This document shows, piece by piece, positions 35,314 to 43,709 of a stretch of 64,000 nt of DNA. Below the pieces are notes generated by a model. That model was not told the DNA's origin and searched no databases. It saw nothing but the letters and a program-made list of their open reading frames with translations. The translations under genes were made by a program, and so were the position numbers. Within the stretch, counting starts at the first letter, position 1. Each line of letters begins with the position of its first letter. The DNA is from Brevibacillus borstelensis (GTDB taxonomy: Bacteria > Bacillota > Bacilli > Brevibacillales > Brevibacillaceae), in assembly GCF_003710865.1 (NCBI RefSeq), contig NZ_RHHO01000017.1, positions 248,001 to 312,000 of the forward strand. The letters are read 5' to 3'.

Positions 35314-37809
35314 GTGGGTGAAACCCAGGAACAGAAATCGCATATTCCGGTACGGCTAAACATCTTGTTTATCATCGTGTTTCTGCTCTTTGCAGCTGTC
35401 ATCCTCCGACTGGCCTACGTTCAGCTGGTTGAAGGGGAACAGTACCGGCACGAATTGGAGAAGTTCAGCATTCGAGAGCTGCCTATTCCTGCGCCCCGCG
35501 GTCGAATTCTGGATACGAACGGAGCCGTGCTCGTTTCCAATAAACCGGTATACACCGTTACGTATGTGGAAGAGGAAGGAAAGGACATTGATGAGGAACA
35601 GGTAGCCGACCGTTTGGCCCGAATCCTGACTGTAGACGCGGAAAAGATGGGCACGGATGAGGAATTGCTGAAAAAAACGATCGAGCTGAATTCCACATTG
35701 CCGGTTGCCTTCGGGCCGAAAGAAACGGAAGAGCTGATCAACAAGCTCATTCCCAAGCTTCAAAAGCTGCCAAAGGTAAGCGAAGTGGAAGGAATGTCCG
35801 ATGTGGATCTGGTAAAAACAGCGCTTTACGTGGGCTTGCGCGTACGATCTCCGTTCACCGATCAGGAGCGGAAGACGGTTCAGAACGCGCTGAAAGCAAA
35901 GATGAGTGCTCCAGGACAGTCGTCCGCGTTTGACGGGATGTCGGATACGGAGCTATTGAAGAGCGCCATTGCTGCCAATGTACCGTTGAAGCTGACGCTG
36001 GACAAGGACGACCGCAGCGATCTGGTCAAAGAGACAAAATACCAGCTGGAGAAGCTGCCGTCTCCGGCAGAGCTGGGCACGAAATCCGACATGGATTTAC
36101 TGCGGTATGCTTCGCTGTTTGGCCTGGAAATCAATTTGAAGCTGAATGACCAGCAACGCCAGTTTCAATGGCACAAGCTGTCTCTGTTGAAAGAGATGCG
36201 CTCGTCCCACCTGCCAAGCTACATTCCCCGCCGTGTAAAGGTAAATATCACGGACAACGAGCGGTTCAAGATTGAAGAAAGGCTGTCTGAACTGCCGGGA
36301 ATCTCCGTCGTTCTCGAGCCGGTCCGGGAAATTTTCCGGGATCCCGACGGTACTGGCTTTGCTACGCATATTCTCGGCTACACCAACGCGATCAAGCCGG
36401 AACAGCTAAAGGAATACCAGGCACAGGGCTACAATCCATTCGACCGAGTAGGCGTGACGGGTCTGGAGAGCTACTACGAACGCTACTTGCGGGGAAAAGA
36501 CGGCGTTGAAGAGGTGCACGTCAATAAAAATTCGGAAACCGTGGAGAGAAATCCCCGGCGTCCCGCAGAGCCCGGTGACGATCTCGTTCTGTCGCTGGAC
36601 TGGCGTTTCCAAAGCAAGGTAGAGGCGATTTTGAAGGAAGAAGTAGAGGCATTCAAGAAAAAACCGAGCACGCCGAAGGAATTCAAGGATGCCCATGTGC
36701 TGGTGATGAATCCGAATACAGGCGAAGTGCTGGCGATGGCCAGCTATCCTGATTACGATTTGAACCTTTACTATGACCGGAAAGAGTTCAACAAGAGATA
36801 CGCGACAGAAATTCTCCCGAATGAATCAAATCGCTTCATTTATGCAGCTTATCCCCCGGCTTCTACGTATAAGCCGCTGTCGGTGATGATTGCGCTGCAG
36901 GAAGGGCTGACCACGCCAACTGAATCGATTAACGACCGAGGCGGATTAAAGGTCGGAACGTCGTACAAGCGGAACTGGAAGCCGGGAGGCCATGGGATTG
37001 TCAACGCCCGGCGTGCCCTGCAAGTATCAAATAACACGTACATGTACGAAATGGCCATTCGTTTGGCCAATCGGGCGAAGACACACTGGTCCGAGCAATT
37101 CTCCATTCTCGATTACTACAATGCCCAATTTGGCTTGGGCGTGAAAACAGGAATCGATCTGCCGGGAGAGCGAAAGGGAGTGGAAAACTCCAACTTGTTC
37201 TACGGAAACCTTGCAGACGCCATGATCGGCCAGTACGACCTGTTCACGCCGATGCAAATCGGACAATACGTCTCAACTATTGCCAACGGCGGCTATCGGA
37301 TGCGTCCTCATCTGGTAAAAGAAATCCGCAGCGGTACGACTGATCCGAAACAACCCGGCCAAACGCTGACTGTAATTGAGCCACAGGTTCTGAACCGGGT
37401 GGAAATCGATCCCAAGTACATTAAAGTGGCGCAAGAAGGGATGCGAATGGTAACCCAGCCGGGAGGTACGGCTTATCGCACGTTTGCAGGCCTGCCGTTT
37501 ACGGTCGCGGCCAAGACCGGTACCGCACAAACAGGCCAAAGAGCAGAAAACGCCGTTCTCGTCGGCTATGCACCTTATGAAAATCCCCAAGTCGTATTTG
37601 TCGTCGTTGCGCCAAACAGCTTGCGTGACGGGACTTCGAGTTCCGATGCTACCGGACCTGTTGCCCGTCGTTTGCTTGAAGCCTATAACGAGTTGAATCC
37701 AGGAGTTTTGACTCCGGCACCACCATCTGGAACTGCGACTACTACAACCGAGCGTTCACAAACAACGGCAACGGCAGCTACTGGATCCCAACAGTCTACC
37801 ACCAGGTAG
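35314..37809 (+). CDS. mrdA: Class B penicillin-binding protein (PBP2 type) with four 48-aa insert repeats
   Basis: GTG at 35314 with GGAGG nine bases upstream was preferred over ATG 35281, which lacks a ribosome site; this gives 831 residues. One membrane helix (about 12-32) is followed by the PBP dimerisation region and the transpeptidase domain. The latter has SxxK in PPASTYKPL, SxN in QVSNNTYMY and KTG in AAKTGTAQTG. Residues 113-304 hold four tandem ~48-residue repeats and make the protein longer than most PBP2s (~600-700). The Ser/Thr/Gln tail is low complexity. With RodA it polymerises side-wall peptidoglycan. Confidence 0.93.
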   Translation: MGETQEQKSHIPVRLNILFIIVFLLFAAVILRLAYVQLVEGEQYRHELEKFSIRELPIPAPRGRILDTNGAVLVSNKPVYTVTYVEEEGKDIDEEQVADRLARILTVDAEKMGTDEELLKKTIELNSTLPVAFGPKETEELINKLIPKLQKLPKVSEVEGMSDVDLVKTALYVGLRVRSPFTDQERKTVQNALKAKMSAPGQSSAFDGMSDTELLKSAIAANVPLKLTLDKDDRSDLVKETKYQLEKLPSPAELGTKSDMDLLRYASLFGLEINLKLNDQQRQFQWHKLSLLKEMRSSHLPSYIPRRVKVNITDNERFKIEERLSELPGISVVLEPVREIFRDPDGTGFATHILGYTNAIKPEQLKEYQAQGYNPFDRVGVTGLESYYERYLRGKDGVEEVHVNKNSETVERNPRRPAEPGDDLVLSLDWRFQSKVEAILKEEVEAFKKKPSTPKEFKDAHVLVMNPNTGEVLAMASYPDYDLNLYYDRKEFNKRYATEILPNESNRFIYAAYPPASTYKPLSVMIALQEGLTTPTESINDRGGLKVGTSYKRNWKPGGHGIVNARRALQVSNNTYMYEMAIRLANRAKTHWSEQFSILDYYNAQFGLGVKTGIDLPGERKGVENSNLFYGNLADAMIGQYDLFTPMQIGQYVSTIANGGYRMRPHLVKEIRSGTTDPKQPGQTLTVIEPQVLNRVEIDPKYIKVAQEGMRMVTQPGGTAYRTFAGLPFTVAAKTGTAQTGQRAENAVLVGYAPYENPQVVFVVVAPNSLRDGTSSSDATGPVARRLLEAYNELNPGVLTPAPPSGTATTTTERSQTTATAATGSQQSTTR

Positions 37810-37823
37810 ACGGGCTGCCGGGC

Positions 37824-37848
37824 TGCCGACCCGATTCGGCATTTTTTT
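37824..37848 (+). terminator. Terminator after the PBP gene
   Basis: The stem TGCCGA / TCGGCA is followed by seven Ts. It is of moderate strength and may only partly separate mreBCD-pbp2 from minCD. Confidence 0.7.
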
Positions 37849-37906
37849 CACGCAGAGCAGGAATCTTTTGTCATCATGGCGAATGGTATCGGTCGAGGTG
37901 AAACAG

Positions 37907-38578
37907 GTGACGACTGCAAAAAGCAAGGTCACGATCAAGGGGACAAAAGAGGGACTCGTTTTTTTCATGGACGATACCTGTTCCTTTGAAGAACTGCTGA
38001 CCGACTTGCGTGAAAAAATAGAGCACAGCCATCAACAAATCCTGTCAGGCCCGCTTATTCGCGTTTCTCTCAAGCTGGGGAAGCGGTACTGCTCTCCTGA
38101 ACAGCAGGAGCAGTTGACGGATATCATTCGGCAAAAAGGGAACCTTGTCATCCATACGATCGATGCGGATGTCATTAGCAAAGAAGAAGCGTTTGCCGAG
38201 CGCCTCAAATCAACGTTCTCCATTCAGGTGCATACGGTTCGCTCCGGACAGGTGCTGGAGTTTGAAGGAGACCTGCTGCTGTTGGGTGATGTCAATCCCG
38301 GTGGTACTGTTCGTGCTACCGGTAACATTTACATTCTGGGCAATCTTCGCGGCTATGTACACGCGGGATTCAAAGGAGATACACAGGCCATCATCGCCGC
38401 TGCGGTCATGGCTCCTACCCAACTGAGGATTGCGGATGTCATCAGCAAGCCGGGAGAAGAGTGGGCCAGTAGTTCGGGCGGCACCGAGTTCGCGTACCTG
38501 GAAGATGGGACGATGCTAGTAGCCAAGATGAACTATTTGCCCCGCATTCGTCCAGAGCTGGGAGAACGGAAACATTGA
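37907..38578 (+). CDS. minC: Septum site-determining protein MinC
   Basis: GTG at 37907 with GAGGTG six bases upstream gives 223 residues beginning MTTAKSKVTIKGTKEGL, which lines up with the B. subtilis start; in-frame codons further upstream are rejected. The C-terminal beta-helix domain (GDLLLLGDVNPGGTVRATGNIYILGNLRGYVHAG) is complete. MinC inhibits FtsZ away from midcell and is recruited by MinD, whose gene follows. Confidence 0.96.
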   Translation: MTTAKSKVTIKGTKEGLVFFMDDTCSFEELLTDLREKIEHSHQQILSGPLIRVSLKLGKRYCSPEQQEQLTDIIRQKGNLVIHTIDADVISKEEAFAERLKSTFSIQVHTVRSGQVLEFEGDLLLLGDVNPGGTVRATGNIYILGNLRGYVHAGFKGDTQAIIAAAVMAPTQLRIADVISKPGEEWASSSGGTEFAYLEDGTMLVAKMNYLPRIRPELGERKH

Positions 38579-38656
38579 GACGACTAGGAGAGAATTTGCC
38601 GATTCGGGATACAGATGTGAAATGTGGTACTCGACGTAGTTGAAGGAGGAACGGAT

Positions 38657-39451
38657 GTGGGTATTGGAATTGTCGTAACATCAGGAAAAGGCGGCGTGGG
38701 AAAGACGACCACCTCCGCCAATCTGGGAACGGCTCTTGCACTTTTGGGCCAAAAGGTATGCATGGTGGATACCGATATCGGGCTGCGCAACCTGGATGTG
38801 GTGATGGGTCTGGAGAACCGGATCATTTACGACTTGGTTGATGTCGCGGAAGGGTCCTGCCGTTTGCAGCAAGCCTTGATCAAAGACAAACGGTTCGAAA
38901 ATCTGTCCTTGCTGCCGGCTGCACAGACAAAAGACAAATCGGCAGTTTCCCCCGAGCAGATGGAAGAAATTGTAACCCAGCTGAAGCGTGAATTCGATTA
39001 TGTGGTCATTGATTGTCCGGCAGGCATTGAACAGGGCTTCCGCAATGCGGTCGCCGGGGCTGACCAGGCGATTGTGGTTACCACTCCGGAAAAAGCCGCT
39101 GTACGCGATGCGGACCGTATTATTGGGCTTTTGGAGCGGGAAAAAATGGGGATGCCCAAGCTGGTCATCAATCGCGTGCGCCCTCATTTGGTGAAAAATG
39201 GCGATATGCTGGATGTGGAAGATATTCTGGATTTGCTAGCCATTGACTTGGTGGGCGTTGTGCCAGATGATGATCATGTCATCAAATCTGCCAACCAAGG
39301 TGAGCCGGCGGTTATGAATCATGAGTCGCGTGCTGCCATTGCCTACCGCAACATTGCTCGCCGCCTGCTGGGTGAAGCGGTTCCATTGCAGCCTTTGGAA
39401 CAAAAAGCAGGGGTGTTTCAAAAAGTCCGGAAATTCTTTGGTTTTAAATAA
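38657..39451 (+). CDS. minD: Septum site-determining ATPase MinD
   Basis: GTG at 38657 with GGAGG upstream gives 264 residues starting MGIGIVVTSGKGGVGKTT, where the deviant Walker A has Lys11 and Lys16. DTDIGLRNLDVVMG and YVVIDCPAGIE are intact. The C-terminus ends with a basic amphipathic stretch (VFQKVRKFFGFK), the membrane-targeting sequence. MinD brings MinC to the poles together with DivIVA/MinJ-type partners. Confidence 0.98.
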   Translation: MGIGIVVTSGKGGVGKTTTSANLGTALALLGQKVCMVDTDIGLRNLDVVMGLENRIIYDLVDVAEGSCRLQQALIKDKRFENLSLLPAAQTKDKSAVSPEQMEEIVTQLKREFDYVVIDCPAGIEQGFRNAVAGADQAIVVTTPEKAAVRDADRIIGLLEREKMGMPKLVINRVRPHLVKNGDMLDVEDILDLLAIDLVGVVPDDDHVIKSANQGEPAVMNHESRAAIAYRNIARRLLGEAVPLQPLEQKAGVFQKVRKFFGFK

Positions 39452-39471
39452 ACCGATGATGGCACATAGAT

Positions 39472-39501
39472 AAAGAACAGGAGCACTCCTGTTCTTTCCT
39501 T
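39472..39501 (+). terminator. Terminator after minD
   Basis: The 11-bp stem AAAGAACAGGA / TCCTGTTCTTT has a four-base loop. The T tract is interrupted by Cs, so it may be leaky. Confidence 0.6.
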
Positions 39502-39531
39502 TCGTCTACACATCATGAACAGAGGCAAAAG

Positions 39532-39550
39532 CCCCGTCTGTTGACAGGGG
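39532..39550 (+). promoter_or_regulatory. Small hairpin in the rodA leader
   Basis: CCCCGTC / GACAGGGG forms a stem with one bulge and a TGTT loop, about 15 bases before the rodA ribosome site AGGAGG. A role is unproven. Confidence 0.4.
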
Positions 39551-39575
39551 AGAAAGGTTTTCTAGGAGGATAACC

Positions 39576-40706
39576 ATGGACCTGGAAAAACGACATTTAA
39601 AACAGATAGACTGGGCTATTCTCGTCATTTTGCTTGGCTTGTGCGCATTCAGCTACATCGGGATCAGCGGGTCCGCCAAGGGCGTGGATGCTGCCATGAA
39701 ACAAGTGCTTTGGTACTCGATCGGCTTTGTTGTCCTCGCCGTTACACTGCTGTTCGATTATCGACTGTATCATTCTTTGGCATACGTTTTTTATGCGATC
39801 GGAATTATTCTGCTGATTGGTGTCTTTGAGACGAAGCCGATCAACAATGCGACCAGCTGGTACAATTTGGGGGTCATCCTATTTCAGCCTTCCGAACCGA
39901 TGAAATTATTTACGATTCTCGCGGTGGCCAGGCTTTTGGCCAAACATGCGGAAGACAACAATCGGTTCTATTACTTTTATCAGCTCATTCCCGTAGGCTT
40001 GATCGTGGCCGTACCTTTGCTGCTCATTCTCGTGCAGCCTGACCTCGGAAGTGCGCTTGTCTACTGCGGAATTCTGGTCACCATGCTGATCGTAGGCGGA
40101 ATCCGGCTCAAGCACGTCCTGTACTTGGGTACGCTGGTCGTCAGCTTTTTCGGAGCGATGGCGCTTATTTATATGTACAAGCAGCCGCTTTTCTTCAAGA
40201 TCATCAAGCCATACCAGTGGGATAGGATCGTCTTTTGGCTGGATCCCGATCTGGAAGCGATGGGAAAAGGCTTTCAACTGAAACAGTCATTGATTGCCAT
40301 CGGTTCCGGTCAATTGCTGGGCAAGGGAGTAAACACGCCGACGCAGGCAAGCTTCGGCTGGGTGCCAGTAGGGGAAAGCGACTTTATTTTCACCGTCATC
40401 GCCGAGAAGCTGGGCTTTGTCGGAGCGGGTCTGCTGATGATCCTGTTCTTTTTCCTGATTTACCGGATGATCCGGATCGCCATGGAGGCCAAAGATCCGT
40501 TTGGTTCGTACGTCGTCGCGGGCGTTGTAGGCATGCTTACCTTTCAGGTCTTTGAAAACATCGGAATGACGATTCAGCTTATGCCGATTACCGGTCTTCC
40601 GTTGCCATTTATCAGCTACGGAGGGAGCTCACTGCTCACGAATTTTCTGATTATGGGAGTCGTGCTCAATATCGGGATGCGCAAAGACAAGCTCAGATTT
40701 GATTAA
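39576..40706 (+). CDS. rodA: Peptidoglycan glycosyltransferase RodA (SEDS family)
   Basis: The 376 residues have about ten membrane helices. SEDS signatures are present: QPSEPMKLFTILAVARLLA, the Asp-containing QPDLGSALVY loop, GKGVNTPTQASFGWVPVGESDFIFTVIAEKLG and the C-terminal PLPFISYGGSSLLTNFLIMGVVLNI. RodA polymerises lipid II for lateral wall synthesis with the class B PBP encoded upstream. Its location behind minCD rather than apart, as in B. subtilis, completes the shape cluster. FtsW or SpoVE are related alternatives, but the neighbourhood favours RodA. Confidence 0.93.
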   Translation: MDLEKRHLKQIDWAILVILLGLCAFSYIGISGSAKGVDAAMKQVLWYSIGFVVLAVTLLFDYRLYHSLAYVFYAIGIILLIGVFETKPINNATSWYNLGVILFQPSEPMKLFTILAVARLLAKHAEDNNRFYYFYQLIPVGLIVAVPLLLILVQPDLGSALVYCGILVTMLIVGGIRLKHVLYLGTLVVSFFGAMALIYMYKQPLFFKIIKPYQWDRIVFWLDPDLEAMGKGFQLKQSLIAIGSGQLLGKGVNTPTQASFGWVPVGESDFIFTVIAEKLGFVGAGLLMILFFFLIYRMIRIAMEAKDPFGSYVVAGVVGMLTFQVFENIGMTIQLMPITGLPLPFISYGGSSLLTNFLIMGVVLNIGMRKDKLRFD

Positions 40707-40736
40707 AAAGAGTTGTTCACACACATTTCAAAATGC

Positions 40737-40765
40737 GTGACAATTTCATCCGAATGTGATACACT
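40737..40765 (+). promoter_or_regulatory. Promoter of the cold-shock gene
   Basis: GTGACA at 40737-40742, 17 bases, TACACT at 40760-40765; predicted start near 40771. Confidence 0.6.
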
Positions 40766-40771
40766 CAACCT

Positions 40772-40967
40772 AAGTTAACCATTTTTACTAGCTGTAGTGA
40801 TTTGATGGATTGGTTGTGGGTCGTACCTTCGAAGAGAAGACACCACCATGTGGTCAAATCTCGCCAGGGTATGACTTTTTTCCATACTGAAGAAAACTTC
40901 TCTGTAAAAACAGGTTAACGGTACACTTTCTCGCCTCATGGGCGCAATGTTTAGGGAGGTTTGTTTC
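40772..40967 (+). ncRNA. Structured 5' leader of the cold-shock gene
   Basis: About 195 untranslated bases precede the start codon. The 5' end (GTTAACC at 40774-40780 and TTTTTAC at 40782-40788) is complementary to GTAAAAA 40904-40910 and GGTTAAC 40913-40919, a 14-bp interrupted stem enclosing about 115 bases. Smaller hairpins lie inside: GTATG 40869-40873 with CATAC 40883-40887, and GAAG 40889-40892 with CTTC 40897-40900. Long leaders that refold at low temperature are known for csp genes; function here is inference. Confidence 0.6.
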
Positions 40968-41168
40968 ATGCAACAAGGTATCGTAAAATGGTTCAACGCG
41001 GAGAAAGGATACGGCTTCATCCAAGTAGAAGGCGGAGATGACGTATTCGTACACTACAGCGCAATCCAGACAGAAGGCTTCAAAACCCTGGAAGAAGGCC
41101 AAAAAGTAGAATTCGAAATCGTTCAAGGTAGCCGTGGTCCTCAAGCTGCCAACGTTGCAAAACTGTAA
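40968..41168 (+). CDS. Cold-shock protein, CspA family
   Basis: The 66-residue OB-fold nucleic-acid chaperone carries the RNP motifs KGYGFIQV and DVFVHYSAI in normal spacing. The ATG at 40968 has AGGGAGGT upstream; the upstream in-frame codons are not used. It binds single-stranded RNA/DNA and melts structures. It is monocistronic with a strong terminator. Confidence 0.97.
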   Translation: MQQGIVKWFNAEKGYGFIQVEGGDDVFVHYSAIQTEGFKTLEEGQKVEFEIVQGSRGPQAANVAKL

Positions 41169-41183
41169 ATATTGGCAGATACG

Positions 41184-41218
41184 AAAAGCAGTCTCTCGTT
41201 TGAGGGACTGCTTTTTTG
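41184..41218 (+). terminator. Terminator of the cold-shock gene
   Basis: The stem AAAAGCAGTC-TCTC / GAGG-GACTGCTTTT ends in six Ts. Confidence 0.92.
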
Positions 41219-41305
41219 CATGTATATGGACCCTCTGAAGCCTGCGAATATTGCCAGGAGACAAGTCATAAGATGTACCAAAGCTTGGCCTTCGGAGGGA
41301 TGTAC

Positions 41306-42085
41306 ATGTTCGATAAAGTAGATGGTGTGAAAGAGAGAAGACGAGAGCGGGTAGAACGGATTCGCACCCAATCAAGAGACAGCTTCGCCCCGTTTGTGGA
41401 TGACTGGAAGGACCCGATCGAGACGGATTCCGATTTGTTTCCGACGTCATCCCGCGGAGAAAAAGGAAGCTTTCCCTCGCTGCCGCCACAAGAAAAATGG
41501 AGCATGCAGATTGTTGCGTCCCTGCTGTTGATTGGTCTGGCCTATGTTTTGTTTCAATCATCGCTGCTGCCATCTTCCTGGAAAAACCAAGCGCGCGAAG
41601 TCATGACGCGCGATTTTAATTTTTCCGGTGTGGCGGGTTGGTACGAGGCCCGGTTTGGCTCCCTGCCGACCCTTTTGCCGTCGTTATCCGGTACAAAAGC
41701 CGTTCCCGCAAGCACGCCGCAGACCTTGAACGTCTGGAAATGGTCAGCGGACTGGAGAGTGGCTAAGCCCTTCGACCCGAAAAGCACAAAGGTCATCCTG
41801 AGCACCGAAGGGGACGGGAATGTTGTGATGGGAGAGACAGGCTGGGTGACTTTCATCGGCGACAAGCCTGGGTACGGAAAGACAGTGGTTGTTCGGTTGG
41901 CGAAGGGGAGGGAGCTTTGGTTTGGCAATATGGAGACGGTCCAGGTAGCGGTCGACGATTTTCTCGGGGCAGGGCAGGTGGTGGGTGTCCCGAGAGCGGT
42001 CAATGAAACAGTACGGCATCTGTACGTAGGACTGCAGGTGCAGGAGCAACCGAGCAACCCGCTGGAAGTGATCACCTTTGAATGA
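41306..42085 (+). CDS. spoIVFA: Stage IV sporulation protein FA (M23-like)
   Basis: ATG at 41306 with GGAGG six bases upstream is chosen over an ATG at 41300 that abuts the ribosome site; this gives 259 residues. A basic cytosolic N-terminus is followed by one membrane helix (about residues 72-90) and an extracytoplasmic LytM/M23-like domain (about 170-255: GNVVMGETGWVTFIGDKPGYGKTVVVRL). The zinc ligands of true M23 peptidases are not evident, as in SpoIVFA, which holds and protects the SpoIVFB protease in the outer forespore membrane. It overlaps spoIVFB. Confidence 0.9.
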   Translation: MFDKVDGVKERRRERVERIRTQSRDSFAPFVDDWKDPIETDSDLFPTSSRGEKGSFPSLPPQEKWSMQIVASLLLIGLAYVLFQSSLLPSSWKNQAREVMTRDFNFSGVAGWYEARFGSLPTLLPSLSGTKAVPASTPQTLNVWKWSADWRVAKPFDPKSTKVILSTEGDGNVVMGETGWVTFIGDKPGYGKTVVVRLAKGRELWFGNMETVQVAVDDFLGAGQVVGVPRAVNETVRHLYVGLQVQEQPSNPLEVITFE

Positions 42086-42914
42086 TTGGCGCCTCTTTGG
42101 CATCCGTATTCGCATCCATCTGCTCTTTTGGTTCGTGATCGGCCTTTCAGTGGTCATGGGCTTGTTCACAGAAGTACTCTCTTTATTTATCATTGTCTGC
42201 ATTCATGAGATGGGACATGTGGCTGTTGCCAGAGAGCTGGGATGGAGGGTTACGGAGGTGCAGTTGCTGCCGTTTGGCGGCGTGGCAACGATGGAAGAGG
42301 CGTATGCGACCGATCCCTTGGATGAAATCGTTGTGGCTCTTGCCGGCCCTTTTCTCAATGTCGTTATGATGGCGTTTTCTTGGGGCTGTTGGACACTGGG
42401 CCTATGGACAGAGGAGTGGGCCCGCTTTTTTCTGACGAGCAATCTGATCATCGCCGGCTTTAACCTCTTGCCGATCTGGCCTTTGGACGGAGGACGGATA
42501 CTCCAGGCATTGCTATGCTGGTATCTTCCGTACCGGAAAGCGGCAGTTTCCTCAATAGCGGCAAGCACATTGCTTGCTGCCTTCATGCTGGGAATGGCCA
42601 GCCTCTCGCTGCAACTGAATGTTGCCATTGTCGCGGTCTATCTTCTGGCCATCAACATTCAGACATTTTTGCGCTTCCCCTATCAGTTCATCCGTTTCTT
42701 GATGGAAAAATACGTCCGCTCTGCAGAAGAGCAGGCTGTGCGTGCTTTGACAGTACCCCCGACCGCGACGGTAATCGAGGTATCCTACTTGTTATGCCGC
42801 GGCTATACCCATCTGGTCTACGTCAAAGGGACGGGGCTGTTGCCGGAGCAGCAGCTACTGCATGCGATGCTGTTTGAAAAGAAGCACGACACAGCTGTTG
42901 GCAAGCTGCTTTGA
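42078..42914 (+). CDS. spoIVFB: Stage IV sporulation intramembrane protease SpoIVFB (M50)
   Basis: The site-2-type metalloprotease cleaves pro-sigma-K. TTG is the likely start (GGAAGTGA upstream), overlapping spoIVFA by 8 bases; 278 residues. The zinc motif HEMGH is at residues 43-47 and the second motif NLLPIWPLDGGRI supplies the Asp near residue 136. Six or so membrane helices are followed by a C-terminal CBS-like domain (about 210-278). SpoIVFA in front and BofC 17 kb downstream make up the known sigma-K checkpoint. Confidence 0.94.
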   Translation: MNDWRLFGIRIRIHLLFWFVIGLSVVMGLFTEVLSLFIIVCIHEMGHVAVARELGWRVTEVQLLPFGGVATMEEAYATDPLDEIVVALAGPFLNVVMMAFSWGCWTLGLWTEEWARFFLTSNLIIAGFNLLPIWPLDGGRILQALLCWYLPYRKAAVSSIAASTLLAAFMLGMASLSLQLNVAIVAVYLLAINIQTFLRFPYQFIRFLMEKYVRSAEEQAVRALTVPPTATVIEVSYLLCRGYTHLVYVKGTGLLPEQQLLHAMLFEKKHDTAVGKLL

Positions 42915-42939
42915 GCAAGCGGGCGTTTCTGCCGTCTGA

Positions 42940-43479
42940 TCAGTCTTCTGCACGCCATTCCATCAGCCAGCAATTGCGTTTTTTCCCCTCGTGCCATTCA
43001 TGCCGGGGAAGCAGCTTCACCTTGCGAAATCCGCACTTCTCGTAGCAGCGGATGGCTCGCCTGTTCCATGCTTGCGGGTCCATGATCACCCGGGTAGCAT
43101 GCTTTTCCGTGCTGAGCGCTTGCACTACGCTTGAGACGAGACGGCTTCCAAGTCCCTTGTTCCAATACACCGGCTCGCCAATAAACTGGTCCATGCCGTA
43201 GATGGCTTCATCGGGGGAGTACCCGTATGCCAGCTTGTCCTGGCTATCGACGGGGTAGTATTGTACGTAGCCGATTGGCTCCTCTCCGAAAAGTACAAGA
43301 AAACGGCTGACACCTTCATCGTCTTCCGGAAAAAAATTCGCACGGATCATCGCGTCGTCATGTGGCCGATCCCGCCCTTCATAATAAGTCAGCACACGCT
43401 CGTCATTCAGCCACACGCGCAAGTGAACGGCATCTTCCGGGGCAAGCTTGCGAATGCCCAGCTGCCTCTCTTCTCTCAT
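42940..43479 (-). CDS. GNAT acetyltransferase, AAC(6')-like
   Basis: The 179-residue protein has the GNAT pattern of the aminoglycoside 6'-N-acetyltransferase / RimJ-like group: a WLNDERVLTYYEG N-region, EEPIGYVQYYPVD, YGMDQFIGEP, the CoA loop WNKGLGSRLV and RAIRCYEKCGFRKV. The layout is that of AAC(6')-Ib-type proteins, but chromosomal homologs often act on other amines, so resistance must not be assumed. AGGAGGG precedes the ATG. It is the only minus-strand gene in this stretch and interrupts the spoIVFB-rplU neighbourhood. Confidence 0.85.
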   Translation of the reverse strand: MREERQLGIRKLAPEDAVHLRVWLNDERVLTYYEGRDRPHDDAMIRANFFPEDDEGVSRFLVLFGEEPIGYVQYYPVDSQDKLAYGYSPDEAIYGMDQFIGEPVYWNKGLGSRLVSSVVQALSTEKHATRVIMDPQAWNRRAIRCYEKCGFRKVKLLPRHEWHEGKKRNCWLMEWRAED

Positions 43480-43709
43480 CAGGGGCCCTCCTATTTTGCT
43501 GAATGTGATACCATCCTGGCCGATCCTCCTTCCCTTTTCATTCCCGCGCAGCTATGCTAGATTACTTCTGAAGGAGCTGTCTTGGACGGATCATGAAAGA
43601 TTACTCGATCGCTGCATGATTATCCTGCCGGCAAGCCGGAAAGTGTTTTGCTCAAAATGAGCAGGCCGGACGGGGGAATAATCAAGGGCATCGGCAAGGA
43701 GGCAGTCTG

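Noticed and set aside
39540..39568. Sigma-A promoter from TTGACA at 39540-39545 for rodA
   Set aside because: At 17-bp spacing the -10 position is AGGAGG, the ribosome site, so a promoter here is not credible.
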